DNA of 64,000 nucleotides, from positions 1-64,000 of the forward strand of contig CACZAN010000016.1 of assembly GCA_902779165.1 (NCBI GenBank), in the 5' to 3' direction. This DNA comes from an uncultured Bacteroidales bacterium (GTDB taxonomy: Bacteria > Bacteroidota > Bacteroidia > Bacteroidales > Bacteroidaceae). The position numbers and the translations under genes were made by a program. Shown piece after piece: positions 35,928-45,443 of this stretch. Each line of letters starts with the position of its first letter. The stretch's first letter is position 1. Under the pieces are notes generated by a model. That model did not search any database. It was given only the letters and a program-made list of their open reading frames with translations, and was not told the origin of the DNA.

Positions 35928-36306
35928 AAAAATCGAAGAAAAACGCTCTGTCCCCCACTTTCGCCCCAGTTTCTCTGCTGCGTTATTCAAAGAAAGATTC
36001 TGCAGTTACGACATTCTGGAAAATATCAGCATGAGCATTATGGGTCAGGCATATTTTTCAGAACTCTGCGAAATGTGTTTAAAAAATCAAGATATCGCAG
36101 AGTATTAATGTTATTTCCCCTTTTTTGCATCCCTTGGTATTACTTCGCAACCGAATCTTGAATGAAAATAAAAACTTTTTTTCAAAAATCCACCGAATCC
36201 ACCGATTGAGAACTCATACTTATCACGTTCTCATGCCACCGCCACCAGCAGCCCAGCCAGCAGACTCAGGTGTTCTGCAGCCGCAGCAGGCTCTTGTTGT
36301 CGCCGC
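35928..36306. other. Intergenic region with a gene remnant and the virE-end repeat
   Basis: No intact gene is seen. A short plus-strand frame at about 35989-36108 (ILENISMSIMGQAYFSE) resembles DNISMSIIGQVTV in the giant protein of this window and may be a decayed fragment of such a gene. At 36161-36210 lies a copy of the sequence tgaaaataaaaactt and onward that also occurs at 55506, 57516 and inverted at 59749. Gagaac and gttctc at 36208 and 36227 could form a short hairpin. Confidence 0.5.
36161..36210 (+). repeat. virE-end repeat, copy 1 (left edge of the defence island)
   Basis: About 50 bases (tgaaaataaaaacttttttt, then caaaaatccaccga, then atccaccgattgag) match 55507-55556 and 57517-57566 almost exactly. 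Confidence 0.85.
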
Positions 36307-36693
36307 TCAACAACCTTCACTCGTATCCTCAGCAGCCATAGGCATTTCAAAGTCATAGTAGTCATCGATGTCGTACGGCTGGGGCGCATGACGCTCCCGC
36401 AGATAGATGGTGCGGAGCGTGTTGGCGAGGGCTTCCAGAGTCGCCTCCCGCTTCGCCGGCTTCAGTTCACATTCCCAGACGGTGATGCAATGCCAGCCCA
36501 TTGCCGCCAGCTTGCGTTGATCTTCTAAGTCCCGCTCCATATTTCTCCTTATCTTTGCCACCCAGAACTCGCGATTCGTCCTCGGAATCTTGCAGCACTC
36601 CGAACTCTTAATCACATATTCCTTCTTCCCTCTTCCATCAGACATCTGTGACTCTGTCACATTGTGCCCATGCCTGTAAATGCGGTCGAACAT
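36307..36693 (-). pseudogene. N-terminally truncated vsr (very short patch repair endonuclease)
   Basis: The C-terminal half of a Vsr endonuclease is clear: IPRTNREFWVAKIRRNMERDLEDQRKL, then GWHCITVWECELK. Vsr nicks next to T:G mismatches made by deamination of methylcytosine. Normal Vsr proteins have about 60 more residues before this, including the catalytic Asp of the PDFVF-like strand and a zinc site with the GCFWH segment. Here only a YRHGHN relic precedes a divergent linker, so the catalytic part is missing and the gene is probably dead. Start choice is therefore uncertain. It is the last gene of the minus-strand island, next to the virE-end repeat, which fits decay at an island edge. 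Confidence 0.7.
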
Positions 36694-36699
36694 TGGCTG

Positions 36700-37044
36700 C
36701 TATTTCCTTTTATACTTTGCTTTGACTATCTCGTATGAGTTGCGTGTCAGTTCACGAAGGATGTCATCGGGTGCGGTGGCCGCATCAATGCCGATCCAAT
36801 GTTTGGGCGACATATTGAACGGCTTGCCGATGCTGCTGTGCTCTACCTTCAGTTCCTCGATGCGCTCAGGCTGGCACTTCAACGTTATGACACCATAATT
36901 ATCACAATCAAAGAACGAGAACATGTGGCCACAAACGTAAAATACAAGCACCCCACTGGCATAGTGGAATGCCGTGAAAGGTAGCTTCTCCTCCACATCT
37001 GCCCCTAAAGACAGGCAATAATAGTCCTCAATGTTCATCATCAA
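36700..37044 (-). CDS. MmcQ/YjbR-family protein (114 residues)
   Basis: The short protein follows the YjbR pattern: NIEDYYCLSLGADVEEKLPF at the start, VFYVCGHMFSFFD, VITLKCQPERIEEL and KHWIGIDAATAPDDILRELTRNSYEIVKAK. The fold resembles a CyaY-like double-wing domain, and members are called DNA-binding on structural grounds; the cellular role is unknown. It overlaps the upstream gene by 4 bases and is 6 bases from the vsr remnant, so it belongs to the same transcription unit. Confidence 0.8.
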   Translation of the reverse strand: MMMNIEDYYCLSLGADVEEKLPFTAFHYASGVLVFYVCGHMFSFFDCDNYGVITLKCQPERIEELKVEHSSIGKPFNMSPKHWIGIDAATAPDDILRELTRNSYEIVKAKYKRK

Positions 37045-37346
37045 TCGTAATACTCAATCTGTAACTCGTCACTCACGATGTAGTCCTCGTGGTCATCGTC
37101 ATAGATATAGACGATGCGGAGTCCTCGATATTGTGCCGGAACCTTCAGCGTATCGAGCAAATGCCATCGTGGCCGTCCGAAGTCATACGATGCACGGTCA
37201 AGGATGAGACGATCACTTGTCCAGTCAAACTGGTAGTACCCTCCCCAGATGCATGAGTCATCTCCAATCAGCAGATCCTTATGCTGATTGACCATGCCCA
37301 GACGTAGGTACCCGTCCATTGTGATGATGAACTTTGGAAGACTCAT
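37041..37346 (-). CDS. Hypothetical protein (101 residues)
   Basis: A soluble, beta-rich protein starts MSLPKFIITMDGYLRLG and contains GGYYQFDWTSDRLILDRASYDFGRPRW (quoted here in part) and many tyrosines and aspartates near the end (YIYDDDHEDYIVSD). I do not recognise a characterised family; similar small proteins occur in Bacteroidales genomes. Four-base overlap with the YjbR gene shows translational coupling. Confidence 0.6.
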   Translation of the reverse strand: MSLPKFIITMDGYLRLGMVNQHKDLLIGDDSCIWGGYYQFDWTSDRLILDRASYDFGRPRWHLLDTLKVPAQYRGLRIVYIYDDDHEDYIVSDELQIEYYD

Positions 37347-37353
37347 AGGCTAT

Positions 37354-37500
37354 TCACCAACTATCATCATCTTCTCTCTCTTCATCGTCGCTTTCGTCCG
37401 ATGAATAGGAACTGTCTTGTTCTTTTTCTCTTTCGCGCTCATATTCTTCGTGAGCGTCTTCTATAGCCATCATGGCCAGGAAATCTGTGAAATCAAGCAT
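37354..37500 (-). CDS. Small acidic hypothetical protein (48 residues)
   Basis: The start at 37500 (MLDFTDFLAMMAIEDAHEEY) was preferred because it avoids overlap with the HEPN-like gene, whose stop is at 37508; a longer frame begins at 37569. The second half is nearly all Glu, Asp, Ser and Arg (SSDESDDEEREDDDSW), so it is strongly acidic and probably disordered. No function is assigned. It sits 7 bases before the next gene. Confidence 0.45.
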   Translation of the reverse strand: MLDFTDFLAMMAIEDAHEEYEREREKEQDSSYSSDESDDEEREDDDSW

Positions 37501-37507
37501 TGACGTT

Positions 37508-38827
37508 TTATTTTTGGATTTTGTACGCATTGTTATGAAATGTATACTTTGCATGAATACCCAATTCAAATAAAATAATTAAGAATACACAATGCTTAAG
37601 TTTTGGAAGCAGCAAGGAATTGTGGATGTATGTCAACATTTCAGGAGTAGGTAATCCATGCACGAACTCATTCCTTAAGTCAATGAATGTATTGATTTCC
37701 TCATTATAGCTCATTTTCTTGCAAAAGATTTTAGCTAGGAATTTGGGTATGCATCCCTTTTTCTCTTCTTTTACTACCGTCCTTTTGAAATGTTGATGTT
37801 GAAGTCTATTTTGCTCATCATCAATAAGATTAAACTTTATTCCTGCCTGCTTCAAAAGCTTTTTAACATTCTTGTACTTATGTATTTTTTCACTTATTGT
37901 CAGGAGAATATTAGTATAGTACACGAATTGAGATTGTTCAGAATCATTTTGAATATCAGTATGAGTTTGGATTGCTCGAAATAGTATATCATGAAAGAGA
38001 ACTGGTTTCTTTTTCATAATTGCAGAAGTGGAATCAAATATGAGTTTAAGATCTATTTCCTTATTCTCATTCACGGTATAAAAATCCCATTCGGAAATGC
38101 TATCTGCTTTTTTTTCATGAGATACTAATGGGGAAGTGAAATGATATTCTGTTAGGCTATCATCTTGTCTTATGCTTATCCACTCCTTGATAGGTCTTAA
38201 ATAATAGAATGACAATAACGCCAATACTTCTTTCAAAATGTAAGGAGAATAGTTCGTAATGGATATATATGGGTAGCCTACAGGCTTGTTATAGCCCAAA
38301 CAAATGTCTGATTCTTTGTATTTTAGTATGTACTCAGCGCGTAAATTATTGAAAATAGATTCAATAGTTTCATCTTTATACGGAAGAATTTTTACGAAAT
38401 CTTCTCCAAAGTTTAACAGGAAAAAACTTCTCTTGTTAATATCATTCTTGTTTACGACAGAAGAACTCTTTTGGATTGTAAAACAATCAAGGCTTATTTC
38501 CCATTTCCTGACTTTTGATGTCATGTCAAAGTGTGTTCGTAAGCCGATACTATTGCTATTGTCAGTTATTAAAGAGATGACTTCCCCTTCTAATCTACAA
38601 TCACTAAGTTTGAAGAATGAGGAAAAATTATTCCACATAAAAATAGGAGCCTTAGCACTAAGAACTTTTTCAAAAGAGGAATCAGGATGGAATATGAGTT
38701 TATATTCCTTTTCTTTGCAAATCAATGATGCCGGAATAGCTGGGAATGTCCCATGCTTTGGAAGCATTTCAAACACTAAATCTATGACAAAATCTGTGGG
38801 AAACATACTATTAGTCAATAAACTCAA
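37508..38827 (-). CDS. HEPN-like protein next to the BREX locus (439 residues)
   Basis: The protein is AT-rich in codon use compared with its neighbours, which suggests a separate origin. Most of it is an unassigned region of strands and helices; near residues 385-393 comes INTFIDLRNEFVHGLP, whose R-N-E-F-V-H matches the R-x4-6-H motif of HEPN ribonucleases, followed by a long helix. An ApeA-like layout, with a long variable sensor region before a C-terminal HEPN domain, is plausible. HEPN RNases in defence systems cut tRNA or mRNA upon infection. The start at 38827 overlaps brxA by 17 bases; an ATG at 38806 would not. Position at the tail of the BREX operon suggests an accessory or backup defence gene. 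Confidence 0.55.
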   Translation of the reverse strand: MSLLTNSMFPTDFVIDLVFEMLPKHGTFPAIPASLICKEKEYKLIFHPDSSFEKVLSAKAPIFMWNNFSSFFKLSDCRLEGEVISLITDNSNSIGLRTHFDMTSKVRKWEISLDCFTIQKSSSVVNKNDINKRSFFLLNFGEDFVKILPYKDETIESIFNNLRAEYILKYKESDICLGYNKPVGYPYISITNYSPYILKEVLALLSFYYLRPIKEWISIRQDDSLTEYHFTSPLVSHEKKADSISEWDFYTVNENKEIDLKLIFDSTSAIMKKKPVLFHDILFRAIQTHTDIQNDSEQSQFVYYTNILLTISEKIHKYKNVKKLLKQAGIKFNLIDDEQNRLQHQHFKRTVVKEEKKGCIPKFLAKIFCKKMSYNEEINTFIDLRNEFVHGLPTPEMLTYIHNSLLLPKLKHCVFLIILFELGIHAKYTFHNNAYKIQK

Positions 38828-39422
38828 AATAGAAGTTGTTCTCTGCCCTGTAGCTATCTGTGAGCAAGGGGTTATTCAGCATGAAGGATTGAGTGTATGC
38901 TTGACGAGCCACCTCTGTCAGAGGGGCGAGCTTACACATTTCATAAAGCCCGACTGTTGGGCGCGTGATGAATCCGGCATCTATCAGCATCGGCATGATG
39001 CAGTATAGTCCATTCGGCAATGTGCGGTTGGTCCCGTATTTGGCAGACAGCTTGTTTATTAGAAGCGGTGTTCCAATTGTCTTCTGCGCATGGAAGTATT
39101 TGCCGAGTGTGGCAGTCACATCATAGCAAAACGGGTAAGCAGTATTGACCAGCGCAATCAGCAACAGTGCACGGTCATCCGGATTCTTCAGAGCTTTCAG
39201 CACCTTTTCCTTATGCTCTATATAGAAAGGCATGAGTGCATTTGTCTTCGTCAAGCGGTTCAAGACACGTGCCGCTTTCTTGATGCGGTTCTCACCTTGG
39301 TAGTCATATCGTCCCAGTTCCAGTGCATAGTCATTGGTATATTGGTCTTCAAGAACAGCTTTGAGCGCCAGTTCCAATGTCTGCATGGGTATTCTCTGAT
39401 TGATTCCTATTGGTGTTTCCAT
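38811..39422 (-). CDS. brxA: BrxA-like (DUF1819-type) BREX protein
   Basis: I use the ATG at 39422 (METPIGINQ), which starts one base after the pglZ stop; a longer frame begins at 39455. The product is about 203 residues, mostly helical, with DDRALLLIALVNTAYPFCYDV in the middle and GLYCIMPMLIDAGFITRP near the end. Size, helical content and position after pglZ match BrxA, a small DNA-binding BREX component that closes BREX type 3 operons. The similarity to characterised BrxA is weak by eye, so gene order carries most of the weight. Confidence 0.6.
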   Translation of the reverse strand: METPIGINQRIPMQTLELALKAVLEDQYTNDYALELGRYDYQGENRIKKAARVLNRLTKTNALMPFYIEHKEKVLKALKNPDDRALLLIALVNTAYPFCYDVTATLGKYFHAQKTIGTPLLINKLSAKYGTNRTLPNGLYCIMPMLIDAGFITRPTVGLYEMCKLAPLTEVARQAYTQSFMLNNPLLTDSYRAENNFYFEFID

Positions 39423-39423
39423 T

Positions 39424-40881
39424 TTAGCGTTTCGATATTTTGACAAGAGGAACAACCATTTCGAGCATGTGGCTTCCTCCGTGTGTTATTGAATACTCTC
39501 TGTCGAAGCAGCGGTTTGTTTTCCAAACCACATAGTCGTCCTTAACTAACCAATCGTTTTTGACTTCTGTATTGCTTTCGACAAAATTACGCATCGCGTC
39601 TTGATGCTGATATATCAGATGCCTTTTCCCTCGGCTATTGCTGTCAAAGAGCCAGGACTTCTCATTCTGAGTGAGGCTTCGCCAAGGATGAGACGGTACA
39701 CTTCCATGGTCGGCAGTCAATACGATGAGGAAGTCATGCTCCAGAAGTTTCTTTAAGAATGGAACGAATCCTTCTGCCCACTCACATGATTCCTGATAAA
39801 GGTTTTTCATGGAATGAGCACTATGCATCCATTCATCCACGGTCATATCAACATAAGCCAGGCGTGTGGCCAAGCCGTTAATTTCAGTCTTCACATTATC
39901 CAAGTATTGTATTCTGGATTCTGTGAAGCTCCGGGCTTTCCAAAACTCGAACCAAAGTTTCTTTTCATTGGTCGGGTTCTGTCGGTAATCCCGTAACGGC
40001 GTTCCACCTCTGAAGATAGCCTGTCTGGACAATTGTGTAATGGACGGTAGCCAGGCAATGGATGCCGATTCCTGCACCTCAACATCCATGGATGCCATGT
40101 AGCTTTTCAATATCAGATACTGCCAATACGCCATGCCATCCACAACCACAAGCGCGACTTTGTCGTTCATTCCGTATGTTTGAGCAATGTGCGGTAGGAT
40201 CTTATGCACAACCCGTGGAGAGGATGTCGTTTTCAAGACAGCATAGTTCTGCATCAAATACTTCTGGAAAGTATTATTGAAGAACGCCAGTTCCGCCTCC
40301 AGACCTTCATACTCTCCCTGTTTTGCAGCCCTGATGACATACTCGGAGATTGTTGCAATAGCATTTTGCGTATGTGACCAGTTCACCACTTCGCTCATCA
40401 GGTTTTCTTTCAGAATCTGAATGGCATCCCCATCTTCGCCATACATTCTTTCAGCCGCTTGCATAGCAGAATCCGTCTGATAGCTATTTAATTGGCTGAT
40501 GGTACGATTGTCATAGAGGTGAGCCAGCATCTGATAAGTCATATTGGCTGCGCCTATTCCCGTCTGATGGTATGATGCCAAGAGGTCACGCACACTGAAC
40601 GAGCATAGATAGCACTCTGTGGCGATGTCAGGCAGAACACTGTCTATGTCCTTTACGAGTAGCCATACCTTATCACCATCCTGCCCTCTGTACGCTGTCT
40701 CAAACAATACGCGAAGTTCAAGTGGCGACACGGATTTCACTGTCACCTGAGCCTGTTCTTGCAGGGCTCTCATGGTGTCGGGCCGTGCCAGAAAGCCATC
40801 GGCATCCTCAATGATGCTGATTCTGTTGGCTCTACGAGTCAGTTCTTCCAGTAGCTTCTTAATGAGACTATCCATAGACAC
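39424..40881 (-). CDS. pglZ: BREX type 3 PglZ (alkaline-phosphatase superfamily, 485 residues)
   Basis: PglZ motifs of the alkaline-phosphatase fold are present: VALVVVDGMAYWQY near 243-256, LIVLTADHGSVP near 385, and the terminal THGGSHMLEMVVPLV near 468-482. PglZ is required for BREX protection and for BREX-type methylation, though its substrate is not settled. The N-terminal 230 residues are helical and specific to the family. The gene overlaps brxHII by 14 bases at its start. Length is on the short side, as expected for the type 3 PglZ rather than the 800-residue type 1 form. Confidence 0.85.
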   Translation of the reverse strand: MSMDSLIKKLLEELTRRANRISIIEDADGFLARPDTMRALQEQAQVTVKSVSPLELRVLFETAYRGQDGDKVWLLVKDIDSVLPDIATECYLCSFSVRDLLASYHQTGIGAANMTYQMLAHLYDNRTISQLNSYQTDSAMQAAERMYGEDGDAIQILKENLMSEVVNWSHTQNAIATISEYVIRAAKQGEYEGLEAELAFFNNTFQKYLMQNYAVLKTTSSPRVVHKILPHIAQTYGMNDKVALVVVDGMAYWQYLILKSYMASMDVEVQESASIAWLPSITQLSRQAIFRGGTPLRDYRQNPTNEKKLWFEFWKARSFTESRIQYLDNVKTEINGLATRLAYVDMTVDEWMHSAHSMKNLYQESCEWAEGFVPFLKKLLEHDFLIVLTADHGSVPSHPWRSLTQNEKSWLFDSNSRGKRHLIYQHQDAMRNFVESNTEVKNDWLVKDDYVVWKTNRCFDREYSITHGGSHMLEMVVPLVKISKR

Positions 40882-43615
40882 GCACTTTTAAGATGTTCTT
40901 GACACTTGGCACTATCCTTTGTGAGCCGACGAGTTCCCGTTCCCATTGCTCCCTTTCTTCCTGAAGACGTTTCAGGCGAGCGATGCGGATGTTGGGTATT
41001 CCTATTCGCTCAGCCCTCTGCTGCTGATAATCAAGCGACTTCTTCCTAGCCTCGTTTCTGCGCCCGATATTCTGCTTGATTTCATTCTCCATCCGATGGA
41101 ACACGCCATAAAGGAACTCCTGCAACGGTTCGTTGTCACAATCCTCATCGGTCGTTCCGCAACGCTCAAAAGCATTCTGCTCCTCCACCAATTTATTCCA
41201 AATCTGATTAGCATAGGCAGCATATAGTTTTCCATTGTCTGCCTGGAACTGTGCCACGAACGTCTCTTTATGTTCCGCCTGACTATCAGCAGAAACCTTC
41301 CAAATCGTGAACCATCCATTGGTGCCAACACTTTCAGCCGCCCGCATGACAGGATAAGATGAGTTTGCCACATCCGTATCGATGGAATCCAAAATTCGTT
41401 TTACCCGTTCATGCTGCAGCGTGATATGCTCTGCGTCTGGAACATTCAGAGCTGCATCCGCCGTGAAGACAGCCTTGATGCTTCCACCTTGGAAGCGATA
41501 GACCGTTTCTCCCAATACATTTTTCTGTATAGTTCCACCCAACTTCATCCAATGCAGATCCATCAATTGCTCCAACCAGACAGGCAGCGGGCTATACTTA
41601 ACACCCGAAGCCTCCTTATTGCTGATTTCCTCCTTCGGAACAGTGGGCAGTAAACCTTCTGTGGATTTATACTCACGCAGTTTCTGCTTGATGTCATTCA
41701 GCCAGTTCTCGCCCACATACTCGGCACGTTTCGGGTCGAGTAAAGATTGCAGATACACATGGTTGATGCGGTCGGTGTCAATCGTGGAATCCAGCACATC
41801 AGATGTTTTGTCAATACCCAATTCTTCGAGAATGACATCCAGTTTCTCTACAATGATACCATACACCCTTGCATCAATGCTGTTGTCCGTCAGCATATTG
41901 AATGCACGGACATTGTGTGTCTGTCCGATACGGTCCACACGACCGATTCGCTGTTCAATGGCCATCGGGTTCCATGGCAAGTCATAGTTGAAGATGACGT
42001 GGCAGAACTGCATATTCAGCGATTCACCTGCAGCATCAGTAGAAACCATCACGTCAGCTTCATCCCGGAATCTGCGCAAAGCCAGGTTGCGCTGTTCGAG
42101 ATTCATGCCTCCGTGGATGTGCTGACATCTCAATCCCATTTGGGTGAGCAGGGAAACAAGGTATTCCTGCGTAGCCCTGAACTCGGTGAAGACCAGCACC
42201 TTCAGCGACGGCTCCCCTTCATCCATTCTCACTTTGTTGATGGCACTGATGAGAGCTGTGGCTTTGGCATCTGTTTCGGTTGCCAGACATTGCCGGGCTT
42301 CTTCCACCAATCCACTGAGGATTTCCTCTTCAGTTCGTCCATCCGCATTTTGTTCAATCGTGAAAGATTCTGGATTCAAGGTGTCTTCATCCTCACCGCC
42401 ATCATCAAGGTAGTTGGACAGTTCATCATCCAACCCGTTTTGTAGCCGATAGAGTCGTGTACTGAGCGCACCCATGATGGCGGCGGTACTACTGCTTGCA
42501 ATCTTCTGGAACAGCGTCATCACCAATGCGATGGCTGGATTATGGGTCCGTTTAGCCTTGTTGAAGGCAGTACGCACATAGTTCGTCAAGTGGTCATACA
42601 AAGCCAGCTGCAGCCGATGGCGTTCCTCGTCCATCGGCACCAGCATCTTTGTGGTCGTTCGTTCCCGGAACAGGGGTTCACCATTATAGTCCACAGCATT
42701 ACGTTTCTCCGAGCGAAGCACGTAAGGCTCAATCTCTTTGATTTCCGGCATCCCTTCACCTTCAAAAGCATCGGCGTCCAATAATCGCAGTACGCGGCGG
42801 AAGTGGTCGCTCTTGCCCCTATGCGGTGTAGCCGACAACAGCAAGAGCCTTGGCACAGCATTACTAAGTGTCTCTGCCAACTGATAGCGCGAAACCTGCG
42901 ACGTGCTGCCCCCCATTTTATGTGCCTCGTCGATGATCACCAGGTCAAAGTCTGCATTGACAACCGCCTCGATGCGGTATTTGTTGTATTCGTCAATCTT
43001 CTCCTGACTCCATCCCTGACGATGTTCCAGCGGTTTCAGAGCATCGGTAGAAACGATAATCTGATTATGTTGCCGCCAGAAATTCAGTTCCTCTTCTGCA
43101 TCGATGCGGGAGAACATCTGCGAGAGCGAACTGATGAGCTGTGAATCATAGATGTGGAACTGCTCTTTGAAATGTTCCTGCATTTCGCTCTGCCACTGAA
43201 TCATGGCCGACTTAGGAACAATCAGCAATGTGCGGCGTATCTCGCCACGCAGCTTCAGTTCCTTGATGGCCAAGCCAGCTTCGATGGTCTTACCCATACC
43301 CACCTCATCTGCAAGCAGGAAACGGGTTTGAGGTGCTTTCATCAGCTTTTCAAGGATGAGCAACTGGTGAGGCAGGGGCAGCAGGCTACTCTCGTAAGGA
43401 GCCAGCAATCTCTTTTGGGCTATCTCCTCTTTGATACGTGCAGCCAAGGCAATGTAGCGGATGGGAGCGATACTGGTATCTTCAGGTTCCTCCTCCAGGT
43501 CATCCCACACCACCTGCCGGAAGACATCATCTTCCAGCTGGTGAATCCACGCTATTCGTTGGCCGAATACGTTTCTTTCGCCGATGACCTCTATAGCCTT
43601 GCCTTGATACCTCAC
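40868..43615 (-). CDS. brxHII: BrxHII, SNF2/RapA-like helicase of BREX type 3 (915 residues)
   Basis: An SNF2-type helicase is complete: LLADEVGMGKTIEAGL (Walker A, about 100-113), LVIIDEAHKMGG (DEAH, about 228), and helicase C motifs LVFTEFRATQEYLV and IEQRIGRVDRIGQTHNV (about 470-590). The C-terminal 300 residues are helical and unassigned. BrxHII is the type 3 BREX helicase; it presumably moves along DNA to help sense or block phage DNA. A 164-base gap with an inverted repeat separates it from the AlbA_2-type gene, suggesting that this gene and those after it can be transcribed on their own. Confidence 0.85.
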   Translation of the reverse strand: MRYQGKAIEVIGERNVFGQRIAWIHQLEDDVFRQVVWDDLEEEPEDTSIAPIRYIALAARIKEEIAQKRLLAPYESSLLPLPHQLLILEKLMKAPQTRFLLADEVGMGKTIEAGLAIKELKLRGEIRRTLLIVPKSAMIQWQSEMQEHFKEQFHIYDSQLISSLSQMFSRIDAEEELNFWRQHNQIIVSTDALKPLEHRQGWSQEKIDEYNKYRIEAVVNADFDLVIIDEAHKMGGSTSQVSRYQLAETLSNAVPRLLLLSATPHRGKSDHFRRVLRLLDADAFEGEGMPEIKEIEPYVLRSEKRNAVDYNGEPLFRERTTTKMLVPMDEERHRLQLALYDHLTNYVRTAFNKAKRTHNPAIALVMTLFQKIASSSTAAIMGALSTRLYRLQNGLDDELSNYLDDGGEDEDTLNPESFTIEQNADGRTEEEILSGLVEEARQCLATETDAKATALISAINKVRMDEGEPSLKVLVFTEFRATQEYLVSLLTQMGLRCQHIHGGMNLEQRNLALRRFRDEADVMVSTDAAGESLNMQFCHVIFNYDLPWNPMAIEQRIGRVDRIGQTHNVRAFNMLTDNSIDARVYGIIVEKLDVILEELGIDKTSDVLDSTIDTDRINHVYLQSLLDPKRAEYVGENWLNDIKQKLREYKSTEGLLPTVPKEEISNKEASGVKYSPLPVWLEQLMDLHWMKLGGTIQKNVLGETVYRFQGGSIKAVFTADAALNVPDAEHITLQHERVKRILDSIDTDVANSSYPVMRAAESVGTNGWFTIWKVSADSQAEHKETFVAQFQADNGKLYAAYANQIWNKLVEEQNAFERCGTTDEDCDNEPLQEFLYGVFHRMENEIKQNIGRRNEARKKSLDYQQQRAERIGIPNIRIARLKRLQEEREQWERELVGSQRIVPSVKNILKVRVYG

Positions 43616-43730
43616 GTTTTCTTATTTTAAACAATCCTATTCAAAAACAACGTTTAACATTTGATTTGGTTATTATGGTATATGCTGTTTATCAGTGCGT
43701 TATCAATGTGTGTATTGCTAAAAAATCTCC

Positions 43731-43782
43731 AAATAACCAAATTAAATAACCAATCTCTTGTGTTGTGGTTATTATTTGGTTA
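43731..43782. promoter_or_regulatory. Imperfect inverted repeat upstream of brxHII
   Basis: Aaccaaattaaataacca (from 43736) pairs imperfectly with tggttattatttggtt (to 43781). A further ttggttattat lies near 43666. The right arm overlaps the stop codon of the AlbA_2-type gene. It may be an operator bound by that gene's product or a weak terminator. Confidence 0.4.
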
Positions 43783-45441
43783 AGTAGGGATTTTCCATTT
43801 TTTGCCTTCATTAACAACCTTTTTCTGACTCTTTAATATATTGATTAAATAACCTAAGAATCTTTTCTGTGACTTGAGATCTTTGGTTTGGGGTAATGCT
43901 TCTGTCATATAGTCAAGAATCTGATTGAGCATAACTCCTTCTGGGCTGCCATTTTTCACAAATTCCAAAATCATGCTGAAATATTTCTCCTTTTCCAGAC
44001 CTTTCAGTCTGGTGTATTCCCCCAGTTGATTCGTTTTCTTGGCCACAGCCAGCGAAATGATATAGTTCGGAGCTCGTCCTTCAATGAGTTTCCTTGCTTT
44101 TAGGATTTTTATGGCAGAATCTGTGATTGGCTTATGTTTCTGAATGGCATCCAGCCAAATACACTCTTTCAACGATAATTGTGTACCAGAAGATAACAAC
44201 TGAGCGTATCTCTTGTCAATGACCTTACCATAGATTTTTACATTTACTTCTTGCTTGTTATTGTCTATCAGGAAATCTGGCATAGGAAAATGACGCTCGC
44301 GCTGTTTAGCGTACATTGTTTTGATACCTCGGCTGATGGTATCTATCATGTTGAAGTTTACCATCGCCTGACATAAGCATTCATTTCGATAGTATCTTCG
44401 CTGTCCTATATACTCTAATGCCTCTTCGATGGTACCAGGAATGAAGGTACCAGCATTCGAATAATACAAGTAGTCAGGAGTTTCCACAAAGTTTATCCGT
44501 TGGTTCAATCGATAGTCCTGATGTGCAAGACAATTGTGCAATGCCTCTCGTATGGTGTAGTCATCATATTGTTTCATCGTGTCTGGGAAGAGGGTGCCTC
44601 CAGGCAACTCTCGCATCGTCAGATTATTAATTTTCTGCAGAATCTCATCAACCTTCAAAATGAATGGTATGGTGAAATGATCGTAGTCTATCGTCAGGCC
44701 ATCGGCATCTATCCTTGTCCAAGACACCCTTGCTACACCGGGCTCTAGTTTATTTGCAGAGAACTCCTTTCCCAACAATATCAATGCTGCTCTTGTCAGT
44801 CCACCTTCTTTCATGACGCCACTATTTGTCAGGAAAGTCTCTAAGCTCCAACCGTCTATCTCAGCAGCAGGAATTCTGTCATGTACCTTCTTGAACATGA
44901 TGCGAGCCTTGGCAACCGCCAACTCGTCCAGGTCATCTAAGGAAGCATTTGGTACTATCCTTGCAGTCCAATCGCTGACGGGATTCTGATACCTAATATC
45001 GTCAATCTTGTCTTGTGACAGTGGAACTAAGCTTTCACCATCCCTGCCATAAGCAATGCGCTTCCAGTAGGTGACTATATTGTGAGGTGAAGCAGGTATC
45101 TTAAACAACAAGATACGTTTCCCCTCACATTCAACGGGCACAATCTCCCGAAAAGTAAGGTTCCCTGTCGCATTGATAGCGATTTCATGTTTCAGAGCCT
45201 GAATAGCTTGCTCAGAACTAAGAAATGTAGTTCCTATCAGTTGCTTTTCATTAGATACTCCTAAGACCATCCAAGCAAAGTCCCTGTCACGTAAATTGGC
45301 CTCGTTGCTTAATGCCGAAAAATATCTGCCAATCTTATCTCTGTCATACTGGTTCTCAGCAGTCTTAAACTCTACAACTTCATCCTCTGTTTTGGAAAGA
45401 AGTGCTTTTATGATTTGTTTATAATCTTCCATCTTATTCAA
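43780..45441 (-). CDS. AlbA_2/Schlafen-type ATP-binding protein inside the BREX locus (553 residues)
   Basis: The N-terminus (EDEVVEFKTAENQYD, FAWMVLGVSNEKQLIG) is an AlbA_2/Schlafen-like divergent AAA domain, and residues about 280-360 (YDDYTIREALHNCLAHQDY, NAGTFIPGTIEEAL) match the GHKL-like ATPase portion of the RecG-like COG2865 family. The C-terminus has winged-helix-like segments. Such proteins act as transcription regulators or as nucleases in phage defence. It lies between the methyltransferase (2 bases away) and brxHII, a place where the type 3 BREX set does not normally have a gene, so it is an insertion into or extension of the operon. Its role here could be regulator of the locus or a second effector. 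Confidence 0.7.
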   Translation of the reverse strand: MNKMEDYKQIIKALLSKTEDEVVEFKTAENQYDRDKIGRYFSALSNEANLRDRDFAWMVLGVSNEKQLIGTTFLSSEQAIQALKHEIAINATGNLTFREIVPVECEGKRILLFKIPASPHNIVTYWKRIAYGRDGESLVPLSQDKIDDIRYQNPVSDWTARIVPNASLDDLDELAVAKARIMFKKVHDRIPAAEIDGWSLETFLTNSGVMKEGGLTRAALILLGKEFSANKLEPGVARVSWTRIDADGLTIDYDHFTIPFILKVDEILQKINNLTMRELPGGTLFPDTMKQYDDYTIREALHNCLAHQDYRLNQRINFVETPDYLYYSNAGTFIPGTIEEALEYIGQRRYYRNECLCQAMVNFNMIDTISRGIKTMYAKQRERHFPMPDFLIDNNKQEVNVKIYGKVIDKRYAQLLSSGTQLSLKECIWLDAIQKHKPITDSAIKILKARKLIEGRAPNYIISLAVAKKTNQLGEYTRLKGLEKEKYFSMILEFVKNGSPEGVMLNQILDYMTEALPQTKDLKSQKRFLGYLINILKSQKKVVNEGKKWKIPT

Positions 45442-45443
45442 AT

